From assembly GCA_028284775.1 (NCBI GenBank), contig JANQRB010000016.1, forward strand, positions 26,204-90,203: 64,000 bases of DNA, written 5' to 3'. The DNA is from Candidatus Kapaibacterium sp. GTDB lineage: Bacteria > Bacteroidota > Ignavibacteria > Kapaibacteriales > UBA7675. The notes beneath the pieces are model-generated. The model ran no database searches. It worked only from the letters and a program-made list of their open reading frames with translations, and was not told the DNA's origin. The translations under genes were made by a program, and so were the position numbers. Positions 34,999 to 45,196 of this stretch are shown here, one piece after another; the stretch's first letter is position 1; every line of letters begins with the position of its first letter.

Positions 34999-37587
34999 AT
35001 GAGCGTTATTACAAACGGCCTGCGCTATATGATTGTTCTTGCAATGGCTTTGTTGACACTGCCGTTTCTGCACGGGGCTGACTGTCGCGCTGCGGATGCT
35101 GACGACGGCGACAGCAAAGAGCACAAGATTAAATCGCTGAAGTCGGTAAGCGAAGAGTGTACCGCCTATCCCGGCTTGTTTACGATGTTTCAACATCCGA
35201 CCTCCGGCAAAGTCTATTTGCTTGTTAAGAAAGAACAGTTAGGTCAGGAGTTTATTCATTTCAGTTACATCGAAGACGGCGTCGTGGATGCCGGACACTT
35301 TCGCGGCAATTATCGTGGTGCCAGGGTATTCAGTATCGAGCGATACTTCGATCGGCTGGATTTCTATCTGGAAAACACCTCGTTTTATTTCGACCGGGAG
35401 AGTCCGCTGCATCGCGCCGCGAGTGCGAATATTAATCGTCCTTTGCTGTGCAGCAAGAAGATTCATGCTGCAAATGACGACGAAAGCGAATGGCTGATCG
35501 AGGCGGAAGATCTCTTCCTGAAGGAAAGCTGGCAACAAATCAAGAGTTCGATGCCGGGTGACCAAGCTTCGAAACGTTTTGCGCTCGGCGAGCTGAGTAA
35601 GGACAAAAACAAAATCGCCGCCATCAGCTCGTACCCGCTGAATACCGACGTTGTCGGTCAATATGTTTATGAAAAGAAGTATCCGCTTCACGGGGGGCAC
35701 AGTGCCGTTACCGATGCACGTTTCGTCAGCGTCACAATCCGCCACAGCCTGATAGCGATGCCTAGAAATGACTATCAGCCGCGCTACGATGATCCGCGCG
35801 TCGGATACTTCACACGTCAGATTACGGATATGACGTCAACCGACGCAACCCCGTATCGAGACGTGATCCACCGCTGGCATCTGAAAAAGAAAGATCCGTC
35901 GGCGGCGATTTCCGAGCCCGTCGAGCCCATTACCTGGTGGATAGAAAACACTACGCCGCATGAGGTACGCGCGACCTTGCGTGACGCCGCCCTGGCCTGG
36001 AATTTCGCCTTCGAGGCCGCCGGCTTTCGCAACGCCATACAGGTTAACATTCAGCCTGACGACGCCGAATGGGATGCCGGCGACATTCGCTATAACGTCT
36101 TGCGCTGGACCTCATCGCCTGTTCCGCCTTTCGGCGGCTATGGTCCGAGCTTTGTTAACCCACGCAGCGGTCAGATTCTCGGCGCCGACATCATGCTTGA
36201 ATTTGTTTGGATCACTAACCGGCTGCGCACCGAAAAAATTTTCGCCAGCTCATTGATAGATGTTTACAACGAGGCTCATGGCGACTGTGAACATCACTGC
36301 AGCCTCGGCGCCTACCTGCACATGGAAAACCTCTTCGGCCGTTACGTCCTATCAGCCTTTGACGCGCTGCCGGCCGAGCGGAGTGAAATGCTGCGCCAAT
36401 CCCTGTACTTCCTGGTATTGCATGAGATCGGTCACACGCTTGGTCTCAATCACAACTTTAAGGCCAGCACGCTGCACAGTCCCGCCAAAGTCAAGGACCG
36501 CGCGCTTGCAGAGCTGGTCGGGCTTTCCGGTTCCGTGATGGATTATCTTCCGCCCAATATTGCGCCGGTGGGAGAAAAGCAGGGACTCTATCACAGCACG
36601 CGGCCCGGCCCTTACGATGTGTGGGCAATCGAATTTGGCTATTCCAGCGCGCTGGAGGACGCCGCTGCCGAAGAACAACGCCTGCAGCGGATTCTGGCGC
36701 GATCGACGGAAGCGCAGCTCGCCTTCGGCAATGATGCCGACGACATGCGCAGCCCGGGCCGGGGCATCGATCCGGCAATCATGATCGGCGACCTGACCAG
36801 CGATGCGATTGCCTATACGGAAGAGCGTCTGCAGCTAATTTCGCAAACCTATCCCAAGCTGCGCAGTCGATTGTCAAAAGAATATCAATCATACCACGAG
36901 CTGCGCAATGCCTACCTGATCCTGACCGGCATCCACGCCAATGCCGCGCGCATTGTTTCGCGTTATATCGGCGGGCTTCGGCTGGATCGCTCCTTTGCCA
37001 CGCAGACCGGCGGCGCGGGACAGCCCTTCCTACCGGTTGCTTCCGAGCAGCAGCAACGAGCGATGAAGGTGCTGCGCGATCATGTGTTTAACGCGCAGGC
37101 ATTCACCGCCGCCGAGAATCTCTATGCATTCCTGCAGGCGCAGCGACGCGGTTTCAGCCACTACGGCCAGACGGAAGACCCCAAAATTCATGCCCGCATA
37201 CTGACGATGCAGCGGGATGTCTTCGATCATCTACTGCACCCGACTGTCATGCAGCGTATCATCGACACCGAGCTCTATGGCAACAGCTATCGGCTTAATG
37301 ATATGCTGACCGATCTCAGTGATGCCATCTTCCGAACAAGCGACCCGGAGCCGCAAACGCTGACATTTAACCTGCAGTTGGAGTATGTCCGCCGTTTGAG
37401 CGCCATTTTACAATCGAAGGCCGACAGCGGCTACTCGCATCTTGCTCAGTCGAGCGCCCTGTACGAGCTGAAGCGGATCCGGAAGGAGATGACTTCGCGC
37501 GCCTATCGGGATGCCGCCGGAAAGGCGCATCGTGAACACGTACTCTATCGCATTGAGCAGGCATTGGATAATCAACTCAAGGACTAA
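34999..37587 (+). CDS. zinc-dependent metalloprotease (HEIGHTLGLNHN type, DUF5117-like)
   Basis: An 862-residue protein with an N-terminal signal peptide (~residues 1-32). It has the extended zinc motif HEIGHTLGLNHN with ligands at H475, H479 and H485 and catalytic E476, and a Met-turn-like SVMDYLPP about 35 residues later. The N-terminal part (YPGLFTMFQHPTSGKVYLLV) and the layout match the large zinc-dependent metalloproteases of Bacteroidota with DUF5117/DUF5118-type flanks. ATG 34999 follows AAGG at 34988-34991. The next gene, an M3 peptidase, begins 7 bp after the stop, which indicates an operon. Expected location is periplasm or cell surface; no T9SS domain is present. Substrate unknown. 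Confidence 0.85.
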   Translation: MSVITNGLRYMIVLAMALLTLPFLHGADCRAADADDGDSKEHKIKSLKSVSEECTAYPGLFTMFQHPTSGKVYLLVKKEQLGQEFIHFSYIEDGVVDAGHFRGNYRGARVFSIERYFDRLDFYLENTSFYFDRESPLHRAASANINRPLLCSKKIHAANDDESEWLIEAEDLFLKESWQQIKSSMPGDQASKRFALGELSKDKNKIAAISSYPLNTDVVGQYVYEKKYPLHGGHSAVTDARFVSVTIRHSLIAMPRNDYQPRYDDPRVGYFTRQITDMTSTDATPYRDVIHRWHLKKKDPSAAISEPVEPITWWIENTTPHEVRATLRDAALAWNFAFEAAGFRNAIQVNIQPDDAEWDAGDIRYNVLRWTSSPVPPFGGYGPSFVNPRSGQILGADIMLEFVWITNRLRTEKIFASSLIDVYNEAHGDCEHHCSLGAYLHMENLFGRYVLSAFDALPAERSEMLRQSLYFLVLHEIGHTLGLNHNFKASTLHSPAKVKDRALAELVGLSGSVMDYLPPNIAPVGEKQGLYHSTRPGPYDVWAIEFGYSSALEDAAAEEQRLQRILARSTEAQLAFGNDADDMRSPGRGIDPAIMIGDLTSDAIAYTEERLQLISQTYPKLRSRLSKEYQSYHELRNAYLILTGIHANAARIVSRYIGGLRLDRSFATQTGGAGQPFLPVASEQQQRAMKVLRDHVFNAQAFTAAENLYAFLQAQRRGFSHYGQTEDPKIHARILTMQRDVFDHLLHPTVMQRIIDTELYGNSYRLNDMLTDLSDAIFRTSDPEPQTLTFNLQLEYVRRLSAILQSKADSGYSHLAQSSALYELKRIRKEMTSRAYRDAAGKAHREHVLYRIEQALDNQLKD

Positions 37588-37594
37588 ACTTTTC

Positions 37595-39652
37595 ATGAAT
37601 CCAATCCTGGATGAACTGGCGAGCCTGCACGAGTCAATACCCTTCGATAAAATATCCGTCGAAGACTATTTGCCGGCGTTGCGCACATTGCTCGACAAGG
37701 CATTTGTGAACTTCGAAGCGATCAAAGGCAACTCCGACCCACCCAACTTCAGCAATACACTGGAGGCGCTCGAGAGCTTGTTTATCGATCTGCATACCGT
37801 CATGAATATCTACTATGGGACCTATCTCAATTGCGCGACCGAGTCCATGCAGGCCTGCGGCCAAGATCTGTTTCCGCTGATCTCGGAATTCGAGAGCAAG
37901 GTGTATAGTGATGATATCATCTTTGATCGGCTTCAAACTCTCTATCTTCGACGAACTGAGCTCGATCTGACAAGGGAGCAGGCCACCCTGCTTGAAAAAT
38001 CGTATCGCAACTTCAAACGCGGCGGGGCGGGACTTGCAGCCGAACAGAAGCAGCGGCTGGAAGAAATCGAGCAGGAGTTGTGGCAGTTGCAGATGAAGTT
38101 CGGCGACAATTACCGCAAAGCCACGGAGTCCTACGAGCTGCTCGTCAGCGACAGGGCCAGGCTGGCGGGACTGCCTGCGGACTGTCTGCGTCAGGCTGCA
38201 GAAAAGGCGACAGAGAAAGGTCACGACGGAAGCTGGATATTTGATGTTTCCGGCTCCGTCTACGACACCTTTATGCGTTTTTGTGCGGATCGGGAGCTGC
38301 GGCGACAAATGTACATTGGCATTCAGTGCATTAATTACAACAGCCCGGATTTTGACAACCAGACACTTGTTCATTCGATACTGCGCCTGCGCCGTGAACA
38401 GGCCGAGGTACTCGGCTATCCGAGCTTTGCCCATCTTGAGCTGGAAGAGCGTATGCTTAAGTCGCCGGAGAAGGCGATGGCATTTCTCGACGAGCTCGAT
38501 ACCATTGTGCTGCCCGCCGCACACGGCGATATCGAGGCGCTGGAGGAGCTGCAGGAAGAAATGACAGGTGTCCGCGAAATCCTCCGCTGGGATTATTTGT
38601 ACTATTCCGAACGGCTGCGCGAACGACTACTGCGTTTTAACAAAGAAACGCTCCGACCCTACTTCGAGCTGGAATCGCTGCTGGAAAAGCTGCTGCGAAT
38701 GATTCACAAGCTCTACGGAATCGAATTCATTCGTCGGACCGATCTGCCGACTTATCATCCGGATGTGCGAATCTACGATTGTGTTGATGCCTCGGATAAT
38801 CGCTCGCTGGGACGAGTCTATCTCGACCTGTTTAAGCGCAAGGAGAAACAATCCGGTGCCTGGTGCAGCCGCTTCATTGGCGGCTATCATTTCGCGGAAC
38901 GGGCATCGCGTCCGCACGTTGCCCTGAGTTATAATCTGACGCGTGCGCCCGAAGGCAAGGCAACTTTGCTCGAATTCGACGAGGTGGAGATTCTTTTGCA
39001 CGAGCTGGGGCATGCCCTTCACAATCTTTGCGGCGAGTCGGCCTATCCATCGCTTGCCGGCAGCTCGGTGGCGCTGGACTTTGTCGAACTTCCGTCTCAG
39101 TTGTTGGAAAACTGGGTCAACGAGCCCGGAGGTCTCGATCTGTTGGCCAGTCACCACGAAAGCGGCGAGGCAATTCCACGAGAGCTACAGCGCGCGCTTC
39201 AACAAAGCAAGTGCTTTATGAAGGGTTCGATGTATAAACTAAGATTGGAGTACAGCCGGCTTGATTTAAAGCTGCACCTGCAGGACCCGTCGCTCATCGG
39301 TGATCTGCATGAATTCGACGCCCGTCATTTCACGGAAGACGCTATTGTGGGGGGGCCCTATTATGGCAGCTTCAGCTGTTCCTTCGCGCACGTGTTTAAC
39401 GGCGCCTATGCCGCCGGATACTACAGTTACCTCTGGGCCGAGCTGCTTGAAGCCGATGCCTTCGACGTCTTTCGACAGCAGGGAATTTTCGACCAGGCTA
39501 CGGCCGATCGTTTTCGCCGTAGCATTCTGGCGACAGGCGGCAGTGAAGAGCCGATGACCCTATATCGTCGGTTTCGCGAAAGAGAGCCCAGCGGCGCAGC
39601 GCTGTTACGGCGCGCCGGATTGCAATCACCGCAAGAGCAGGAGGCCCAGTGA
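37595..39652 (+). CDS. M3 family metallopeptidase (oligopeptidase), copy 1
   Basis: A 685-residue M3 peptidase of the thimet oligopeptidase/OpdA/Dcp group. The zinc site is HELGH with H469 and H473, catalytic E470 and the third ligand E498 in FVELPSQ. The typical M3 GRVYLDLFKRKEKQSGAW stretch and the C-terminal FSHVF/GYYSYLWAE-like segment are present (FAHVFNGAYAAGYYSYLW). No signal peptide is seen, so it is cytoplasmic and cleaves short peptides. ATG 37595 starts 7 bp after the upstream metalloprotease stop. One change is notable: the substrate-binding region reads MYKLRLEYSRLDLKLH where copy 2 has ATVRQISFGVLDLSWH. Confidence 0.93.
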   Translation: MNPILDELASLHESIPFDKISVEDYLPALRTLLDKAFVNFEAIKGNSDPPNFSNTLEALESLFIDLHTVMNIYYGTYLNCATESMQACGQDLFPLISEFESKVYSDDIIFDRLQTLYLRRTELDLTREQATLLEKSYRNFKRGGAGLAAEQKQRLEEIEQELWQLQMKFGDNYRKATESYELLVSDRARLAGLPADCLRQAAEKATEKGHDGSWIFDVSGSVYDTFMRFCADRELRRQMYIGIQCINYNSPDFDNQTLVHSILRLRREQAEVLGYPSFAHLELEERMLKSPEKAMAFLDELDTIVLPAAHGDIEALEELQEEMTGVREILRWDYLYYSERLRERLLRFNKETLRPYFELESLLEKLLRMIHKLYGIEFIRRTDLPTYHPDVRIYDCVDASDNRSLGRVYLDLFKRKEKQSGAWCSRFIGGYHFAERASRPHVALSYNLTRAPEGKATLLEFDEVEILLHELGHALHNLCGESAYPSLAGSSVALDFVELPSQLLENWVNEPGGLDLLASHHESGEAIPRELQRALQQSKCFMKGSMYKLRLEYSRLDLKLHLQDPSLIGDLHEFDARHFTEDAIVGGPYYGSFSCSFAHVFNGAYAAGYYSYLWAELLEADAFDVFRQQGIFDQATADRFRRSILATGGSEEPMTLYRRFREREPSGAALLRRAGLQSPQEQEAQ

Positions 39653-39743
39653 TACCTACGAGGAGCACGCGCAGCGGGATTTGTAATCGCAAAAGCAAGG
39701 AACAATGTCACCGGCTGGATAAAAGGCAGAGCCGGGAGTATTG

Positions 39744-41435
39744 ATGCCCAAGGAGTTGCTATATGGCGAAGGAGACATCGGCCGCTTAAAACGTACGAGC
39801 GAGAAGCTGATTCTGTTGAAGGACCTGGCCGGCAGGGAAGCCAGCCGCGACCACCCGCGTGAATTTCTTCCGCTTGTTAAACAAGGACTTACGATTGCCC
39901 GACGCTCCCGCAAGACATGGTTCAGCGCCTTCTTCGCGCTGGAAATCGCCAAGTGTTACAATGCGATGTGGATGGAATATCGCAGTTTCCGCTACCTGCT
40001 CGATGCGAGCAAAGGCTTCGAGCTGCTGCGCGACGAGCCATTCCTGCATATCACCCAGACCTTTTTGGCCGACTACCATCGATTCGCCGGGCAGTACGAA
40101 GAGGCCATCACCATGTGCGGCAAGACGCTCGATTATTATCGATCGCACCAGGCCACTGATTCGCTGGAATATCTCTGGACGCTGATCGTTCTGGCGGAGG
40201 CGCACCGTGAGCGCGGCGATTTCATATCAGCGCTCGATATTCACTATCAGTCGCTGGCCCTCTGCGAAGGTATCGAAGACGCCGCCGTGCAAGCTCATTA
40301 TGCCAATGTTCTGCTGCATCTGGGCATAACCTACTACCGGATGGAACGCAGCGACAAGGCAAGCGAGCTGTTCAACCGGGCAAAAGAGTATGAGCTGGTT
40401 ATGAGCCGCAAAGATATTGTTCGGCTAAATATGAACATCGCCAATATTTACAACAACACTGCCAACGAACAAAGTCGGGCGCTCGAGCTCTACAACAGTA
40501 CCGCAGCCATCGTTGAAAATGTGCTCGGTAAAGACCAATCACTGCCCTCGCTGTTGATTAACATCGGCACGGTGCACTCGCGTGTCGGCGAGACGGACGA
40601 AGCTATCACAAAGTATCAGCAGGCGCACGACCTGGCGCAGCGGCTGGCATTTCCGGAGGATTTCTACGCCGCCGTATTTTTTAACCTCGGCGGCGCGTAC
40701 TGGAATAAGAAGGACAGCAAAACCGCCCTGCGATATTTGCATCGCGGGATGGCCATAGCGGAAAAGGTGCAGGACTTACGAATCCTGCAACGATCGCACG
40801 GACTGGCGGCAATGATCTACGAAGACAGACGCAACTACAAAAAAGCGCTCGATGAGTTCAAGAAACAGTCCGAGCTGCGCAACAAATTGTTCGGCCACGA
40901 AAAGAGAATTGCGGTTGAGACAATCGAACGGCGTATTGAAAAGGAACGTGTTCAACGAGAGCGCGAGCGGCAGGATCGCAAAATTCAGGAGCTTGAAAGC
41001 GAACAAGCCAGAAAGGCGCAGGAGCTAAAGGCGCGTTCGCTGCATTTATCGCGCAAGAACGCTTTGCTGAACAAGCTGCGCAATTATCTGCGGAAGCTGA
41101 ACGCAAAAAGCGACGTTTCCAGGGAATCAGTGGTTGCGGCAATCCTGACGCATGTCAGGGAAGGGCTTGACATTGATGAAACCTGGAACAGCGTGGAGGA
41201 AGAATTTCACCAGGTTCATTCCGACTTCGTCAGCGAGATCAGACATAAAATGCCCACCCTTACACGCACGGAAATCAAAATCTGCATTTTGCTCAAGATG
41301 CAGCTTTCAGCCAAGGACATCGCGGGCATCCTGTATCTTTCGGTACACACCGTTTATACGCACACCAAACACATCCGCAGTAAGCTGAACTTACCCAGCC
41401 AGCAAAATCTGGCTGCATTTTTGGCCGGAATCTGA
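39744..41435 (+). CDS. TPR-LuxR transcriptional regulator
   Basis: A 564-residue protein. The N-terminal ~400 residues are TPR-like helical repeats (EEAITMCGKTLDYYR, KASELFNRAKEYE, DEAITKYQQAHDLAQ, ALRYLHRGMAIAEKV). A charged coiled coil (~residues 400-455, KERVQRERERQDRK) leads to a LuxR/GerE-type helix-turn-helix at the C-terminus (LTRTEIKICILLKMQLS, LYLSVHTVYTHTKHIRSKL). No membrane helix is visible, unlike many Bacteroidota relatives that have one between TPR and coiled coil. ATG 39744 follows GGGAG at 39734-39738; a TTG lies one codon upstream. Placed between two M3 peptidase genes, it is a plausible regulator of them. Confidence 0.85.
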   Translation: MPKELLYGEGDIGRLKRTSEKLILLKDLAGREASRDHPREFLPLVKQGLTIARRSRKTWFSAFFALEIAKCYNAMWMEYRSFRYLLDASKGFELLRDEPFLHITQTFLADYHRFAGQYEEAITMCGKTLDYYRSHQATDSLEYLWTLIVLAEAHRERGDFISALDIHYQSLALCEGIEDAAVQAHYANVLLHLGITYYRMERSDKASELFNRAKEYELVMSRKDIVRLNMNIANIYNNTANEQSRALELYNSTAAIVENVLGKDQSLPSLLINIGTVHSRVGETDEAITKYQQAHDLAQRLAFPEDFYAAVFFNLGGAYWNKKDSKTALRYLHRGMAIAEKVQDLRILQRSHGLAAMIYEDRRNYKKALDEFKKQSELRNKLFGHEKRIAVETIERRIEKERVQRERERQDRKIQELESEQARKAQELKARSLHLSRKNALLNKLRNYLRKLNAKSDVSRESVVAAILTHVREGLDIDETWNSVEEEFHQVHSDFVSEIRHKMPTLTRTEIKICILLKMQLSAKDIAGILYLSVHTVYTHTKHIRSKLNLPSQQNLAAFLAGI

Positions 41436-41740
41436 CAATAATTGTTGGTTGTTATTATCTAATAATTTGCCGCCGCAAACATTAAAGCAGCACATTCTTC
41501 GTCTGAACCTGCCGAAATACTTGGAATCAATACCTAATAAATACCTAATCAGAGCTGTATCTATCGGAGTTTTCTGTACTAAATTGTATTCTGAATACGT
41601 GTGGGGCCCGCTAACGAAATGCGAATACTACAAAAGATAACCGGGCAGAGGGAGACTGATAAAACGTCAACAAACACGTACAATGCAATACCGCACATCT
41701 TGAATTTTTGGATGCTTTTGTGTGTTTCCGCGGAGTTACA
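41436..41740 (+). other. intergenic region upstream of second M3 gene
   Basis: About 305 bp, AT-rich at its left end. No gene, terminator or repeat can be supported. The last bases hold the ribosome binding site GGAG (41732-41735) that fixes the start of the next gene at 41741. Confidence 0.5.
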
Positions 41741-43777
41741 ATGAATATCTTGCTTTCCCAGTATGAAACGCCTTACAATGCGATTCCATTTGACAACATT
41801 AGGCCTGCAGACTTCATGCCTGCCCTGTCTGAGGCAATTAAGACGGCACAACAGCGCCTGAGCGCAATCGCTGCCGATCCTGCTGAAGCGTCGTTCGCCA
41901 ATACGATCGAGGCATTGGAAGAGAGTGACGAAAAGATCAATCAGGTTGCCTTGATTTTCTACAACCTGCATTCGGCCGAAACAAATGACGAACTACAGGA
42001 TATTGCCGAAAATTTCTCGCCGCTCCTGACCGAGTTTTACAGTGATTTGTATCTGAACGGCGATTTGTTCGAACGCGTCAAGTCGGTACATCTTCAGCGC
42101 GCAGACCTGGAGCTGAATCCCGAACAATTGACACTGCTGGAAAAAACCTATAAAGCCTTTGTGCGCAATGGCGCTTTGCTGAATGATCAGGATAAGAAAA
42201 CGCTGCGAGTCCTTGACCAGCAGCTGTCAACGGTTTCACTCAGTTTCGGTGACAATGTTCTTGAAGAGACCAATAGCTTTACGCTGCTTATTGACAACCC
42301 GGAGGATTTGCGAGGGCTGCCCGACAATGTCGTTCGTGCCGCCGCCGAACTGGCGAAAGAGCGAGGCCATGCAGACAAATGGGTTTTTACGCTCGACGCG
42401 CCCAGTTATGTACCATTCATGAAATTCGCGGAAAAGCGTCAATTGCGCGAAGAGATGCTCAAGGCTTTTCATTCCGTCGCCTACCGCCGCAACAACTACG
42501 ATAACCAGGAAAATGTAAAATCGATTGCCCGCCTGCGCTTTCAACGCGCACAATTGTTGGGCTTCGAATCACACGCCCATTTTGTGCTGGAAGATCGCAT
42601 GGCGCGTAATCCATCGCATGTGCGAACCTTTCTGGAAGACTTGTTCGACCGGGCCAAACCGACGGCCGACCGTGAAATCAGAGAACTGGAAGATCTTCAG
42701 TTCGAGATGGAAGGCGTACGCGACTTGCAGCGCTGGGACTACAGCTTTTACGCCGAGAAGCTGCGGAAAAAGAGATTCAATTTCGACGAAAACACGCTGC
42801 GCCCCTTCTTCGAGATAAATAATAGCGTCCAGGGGATGTTTGTTGTCGCGGAACGATTGTACGGACTGAGCTTCAGTAAGCTCGATAACGTGCCGGTCTA
42901 TCATCCGGACGTTAATGTCTACCGGGTAAGTGACAGCAGTACGGATGAGTTTATCGGTTTGCTGTACACAGATTTTTTCCCGCGCGAAGGCAAGCGCAAC
43001 GGGGCGTGGATGACGAAGTTCAAATCACAGTTCTTTCGCAAGGGCGTCGATCACCGGCCGCACGTTTCGATCGTCTGCAACTTTACCCGTCCGACGAGCT
43101 CCAAACCCGCTTTGCTTTCTTTTGACGAAGTGAATACCCTGTTTCACGAGTTCGGGCACGCTCTGCACGGACTGCTCTCGCGCTGCCGCTACCGTTCGCT
43201 GTCGGGCACCAATGTCCACCGGGATTTTGTCGAACTCCCGTCGCAGATTATGGAAAACTGGCTGACGGAAAAAGAATGTCTGGATATGTTTGCGGCGCAT
43301 TATGAATCGGGTGAGCGTATTTCGTCCGATCTGGTGGAAAAAATTAAGCAGAGCGCCACCTTGCACGAGGGCTGCGCCACAGTGCGTCAGATCAGCTTCG
43401 GCGTGCTCGACCTCTCCTGGCATACCCAAGATCCGGACAAGGTAGAAGATGTCGGCGAGTTTGAACAGAGCGTCATGGAAGGGATGGAAGTGTTGCCGCA
43501 TGTCGCGATGAGCAATATGAGCTGCCGCTTTTCGCATATTTTCCGCGGTGGTTACTCGGCCGGATACTATGGCTACAAATGGGCTGAAGTGCTGGATGCC
43601 GACGCATTCGAATCGTTTAAGGATGAAGGAATTTTTAATCGTGAAACCGCTGAACAGTTTCGCGAGCACGTCCTCTCCAAAGGCGGCAGTGAAGAGCCGA
43701 TGGTCCTCTACGAGCGATTTCGTGGAAAAAAGCCGACTTATGATGCATTGTTGAAGCGTGCCGGCTTCTCCCACTAG
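41741..43777 (+). CDS. M3 family metallopeptidase (oligopeptidase), copy 2
   Basis: A 678-residue M3 peptidase. The zinc site is HEFGH with H469 and H473, catalytic E470 and third ligand E498 in FVELPSQ, at the same residue numbers as copy 1. The start is ATG 41741 because GGAG lies 5 bp upstream; the longer frame to 41708 lacks support. It also carries the standard EGKRNGAW and FSHIFRGGYSAGYYGYKWAE segments, closer to the textbook M3 sequence than copy 1. No signal peptide, so cytoplasmic. It follows the TPR-LuxR gene by 305 bp and precedes the M42 gene by 348 bp, so its promoter may be its own. Confidence 0.94.
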   Translation: MNILLSQYETPYNAIPFDNIRPADFMPALSEAIKTAQQRLSAIAADPAEASFANTIEALEESDEKINQVALIFYNLHSAETNDELQDIAENFSPLLTEFYSDLYLNGDLFERVKSVHLQRADLELNPEQLTLLEKTYKAFVRNGALLNDQDKKTLRVLDQQLSTVSLSFGDNVLEETNSFTLLIDNPEDLRGLPDNVVRAAAELAKERGHADKWVFTLDAPSYVPFMKFAEKRQLREEMLKAFHSVAYRRNNYDNQENVKSIARLRFQRAQLLGFESHAHFVLEDRMARNPSHVRTFLEDLFDRAKPTADREIRELEDLQFEMEGVRDLQRWDYSFYAEKLRKKRFNFDENTLRPFFEINNSVQGMFVVAERLYGLSFSKLDNVPVYHPDVNVYRVSDSSTDEFIGLLYTDFFPREGKRNGAWMTKFKSQFFRKGVDHRPHVSIVCNFTRPTSSKPALLSFDEVNTLFHEFGHALHGLLSRCRYRSLSGTNVHRDFVELPSQIMENWLTEKECLDMFAAHYESGERISSDLVEKIKQSATLHEGCATVRQISFGVLDLSWHTQDPDKVEDVGEFEQSVMEGMEVLPHVAMSNMSCRFSHIFRGGYSAGYYGYKWAEVLDADAFESFKDEGIFNRETAEQFREHVLSKGGSEEPMVLYERFRGKKPTYDALLKRAGFSH

Positions 43778-44125
43778 TGCAGATAGGTTGCAGCCATTGT
43801 CTTTGTAATTCTGTGAATCCGGCATAGAAAGGGGCCGGGTAATCGATGTGCCGATCTAATCCTTTGCCCGGATAGGAAAGCCGGATCGTTGATCGCGCTT
43901 TGGTCCGAAGCTGCGCGGTCACTTTCAATTATCAGGTGCCATGACTTGATTGCGCTTCCCGCGCTATGGAGAGTCATTGCATTTAATTGCCGGTCGAATA
44001 CCCTCTGCTGCCCCGAGCAGCGTTAATGACAGCATTAATTATTTCCGTGGACGGGAGTGCGGTCTGCACCCTGCCGGAAGCGATTGCATTTTATCACTAT
44101 CTTTTATCTGAAACGGGACGACAAA
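43778..44125 (+). other. intergenic region between M3 copy 2 and M42 gene
   Basis: About 350 bp. No gene is supported, and no clear intrinsic terminator is visible. The region presumably carries the M42 promoter. Confidence 0.5.
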
Positions 44126-45196
44126 ATGAGGAAAAAGAGTTTCACTTTTCTTGAATCCTACCTTAACAATGCATCGCCGACCGGCTACGAAAGCTCAGGT
44201 CAGCAACTGTGGCTCGATTATATCAAGCCTTATTGCGATGAGCATTATACCGACGTCTACGGCACCGCTGTTGCGGTCATCAATCCCGATGCCGCGTATA
44301 AAGTCGTTATCGAAGCGCATGCCGATGAAATATCCTGGTATGTCAACTATATCAATGACGAAGGGTACATTTATGTGATTCGCAATGGTGGCTCTGATCA
44401 CATGATTGCTCCCTCGATGCGTGTTAACATTCACACGAACGACGGAATTGTAAAAGGCATATTCGGCTGGCCCGCGATCCACGTCCGCGACCGCGCCAAA
44501 GAAGAAAAGCCGAACCTGAAAAACATCTTCATCGATGTCGGCTGCTCCTCAAAAAAAGAAGTTGAAAAGCTCGGCATCCATGTAGGCTCGGTCGTGACCT
44601 TCGAAGACGAACTGATGACCTTAAATGACCGCTATCTTGTCGGCAGGGCGCTCGATAATCGCATCGGCGGTTTCATGATCGCCGAGGTAGCGCGGTTGTT
44701 AAAGGAAAAGAGAAAGACATTGCCATTTGGCCTTTATGTCGTCAATGCCGTCCAGGAAGAGGTAGGCCTGCGTGGCGCTGAAATGATTTCGCGTCGAATC
44801 AAACCCGACGTCGCCATCGTTACCGACGTCTGCCACGACACACAGAGCCCGATGTATGAAAAGATCACCGACGGCGATACCAGCGCCGGCGGCGGGCCGG
44901 TCTTGACATGGGGGCCTGCCGTGCAAAATAATCTGCTCAACATGCTGCTGGCAGTTGCGGAAAAACACAAAATACCGTATCAACGCAGTGCGGCTTCCCG
45001 CTTCACCGGTACGGACACCGATGCTTTTGCCTACTCGGATCAGGGCGTGGCGTCGGCGCTGATTTCGCTGCCTCTGAAATACATGCATACAACCGTGGAA
45101 ACAGCACATGAAGACGATGTCGACAATGTGATTAAGCTGATGTACGAATTTCTCCTGCAGCTCGAAGCCGGTCACGACTTCCGCTATATCAAGTAA
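44126..45196 (+). CDS. M42 family aminopeptidase
   Basis: A 356-residue M42 (glutamyl aminopeptidase/FrvX-like) metallopeptidase. The metal and catalytic residues are in the expected order: H65 and D67 in EAHADEI, D177 in ALDNRIGG, the Glu pair E211-E212 in VQEEVGLRG, D234 in TDVCHD and H321 in YMHTTVE. M42 enzymes assemble into large tetrahedral shells and trim free peptides from the N-terminus in the cytoplasm. The start is ATG 44126 (MRKKSFTF); the frame extends upstream to 44057 without support. A strong intrinsic terminator follows. It fits downstream of M3 oligopeptidases in peptide breakdown. Confidence 0.92.
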   Translation: MRKKSFTFLESYLNNASPTGYESSGQQLWLDYIKPYCDEHYTDVYGTAVAVINPDAAYKVVIEAHADEISWYVNYINDEGYIYVIRNGGSDHMIAPSMRVNIHTNDGIVKGIFGWPAIHVRDRAKEEKPNLKNIFIDVGCSSKKEVEKLGIHVGSVVTFEDELMTLNDRYLVGRALDNRIGGFMIAEVARLLKEKRKTLPFGLYVVNAVQEEVGLRGAEMISRRIKPDVAIVTDVCHDTQSPMYEKITDGDTSAGGGPVLTWGPAVQNNLLNMLLAVAEKHKIPYQRSAASRFTGTDTDAFAYSDQGVASALISLPLKYMHTTVETAHEDDVDNVIKLMYEFLLQLEAGHDFRYIK

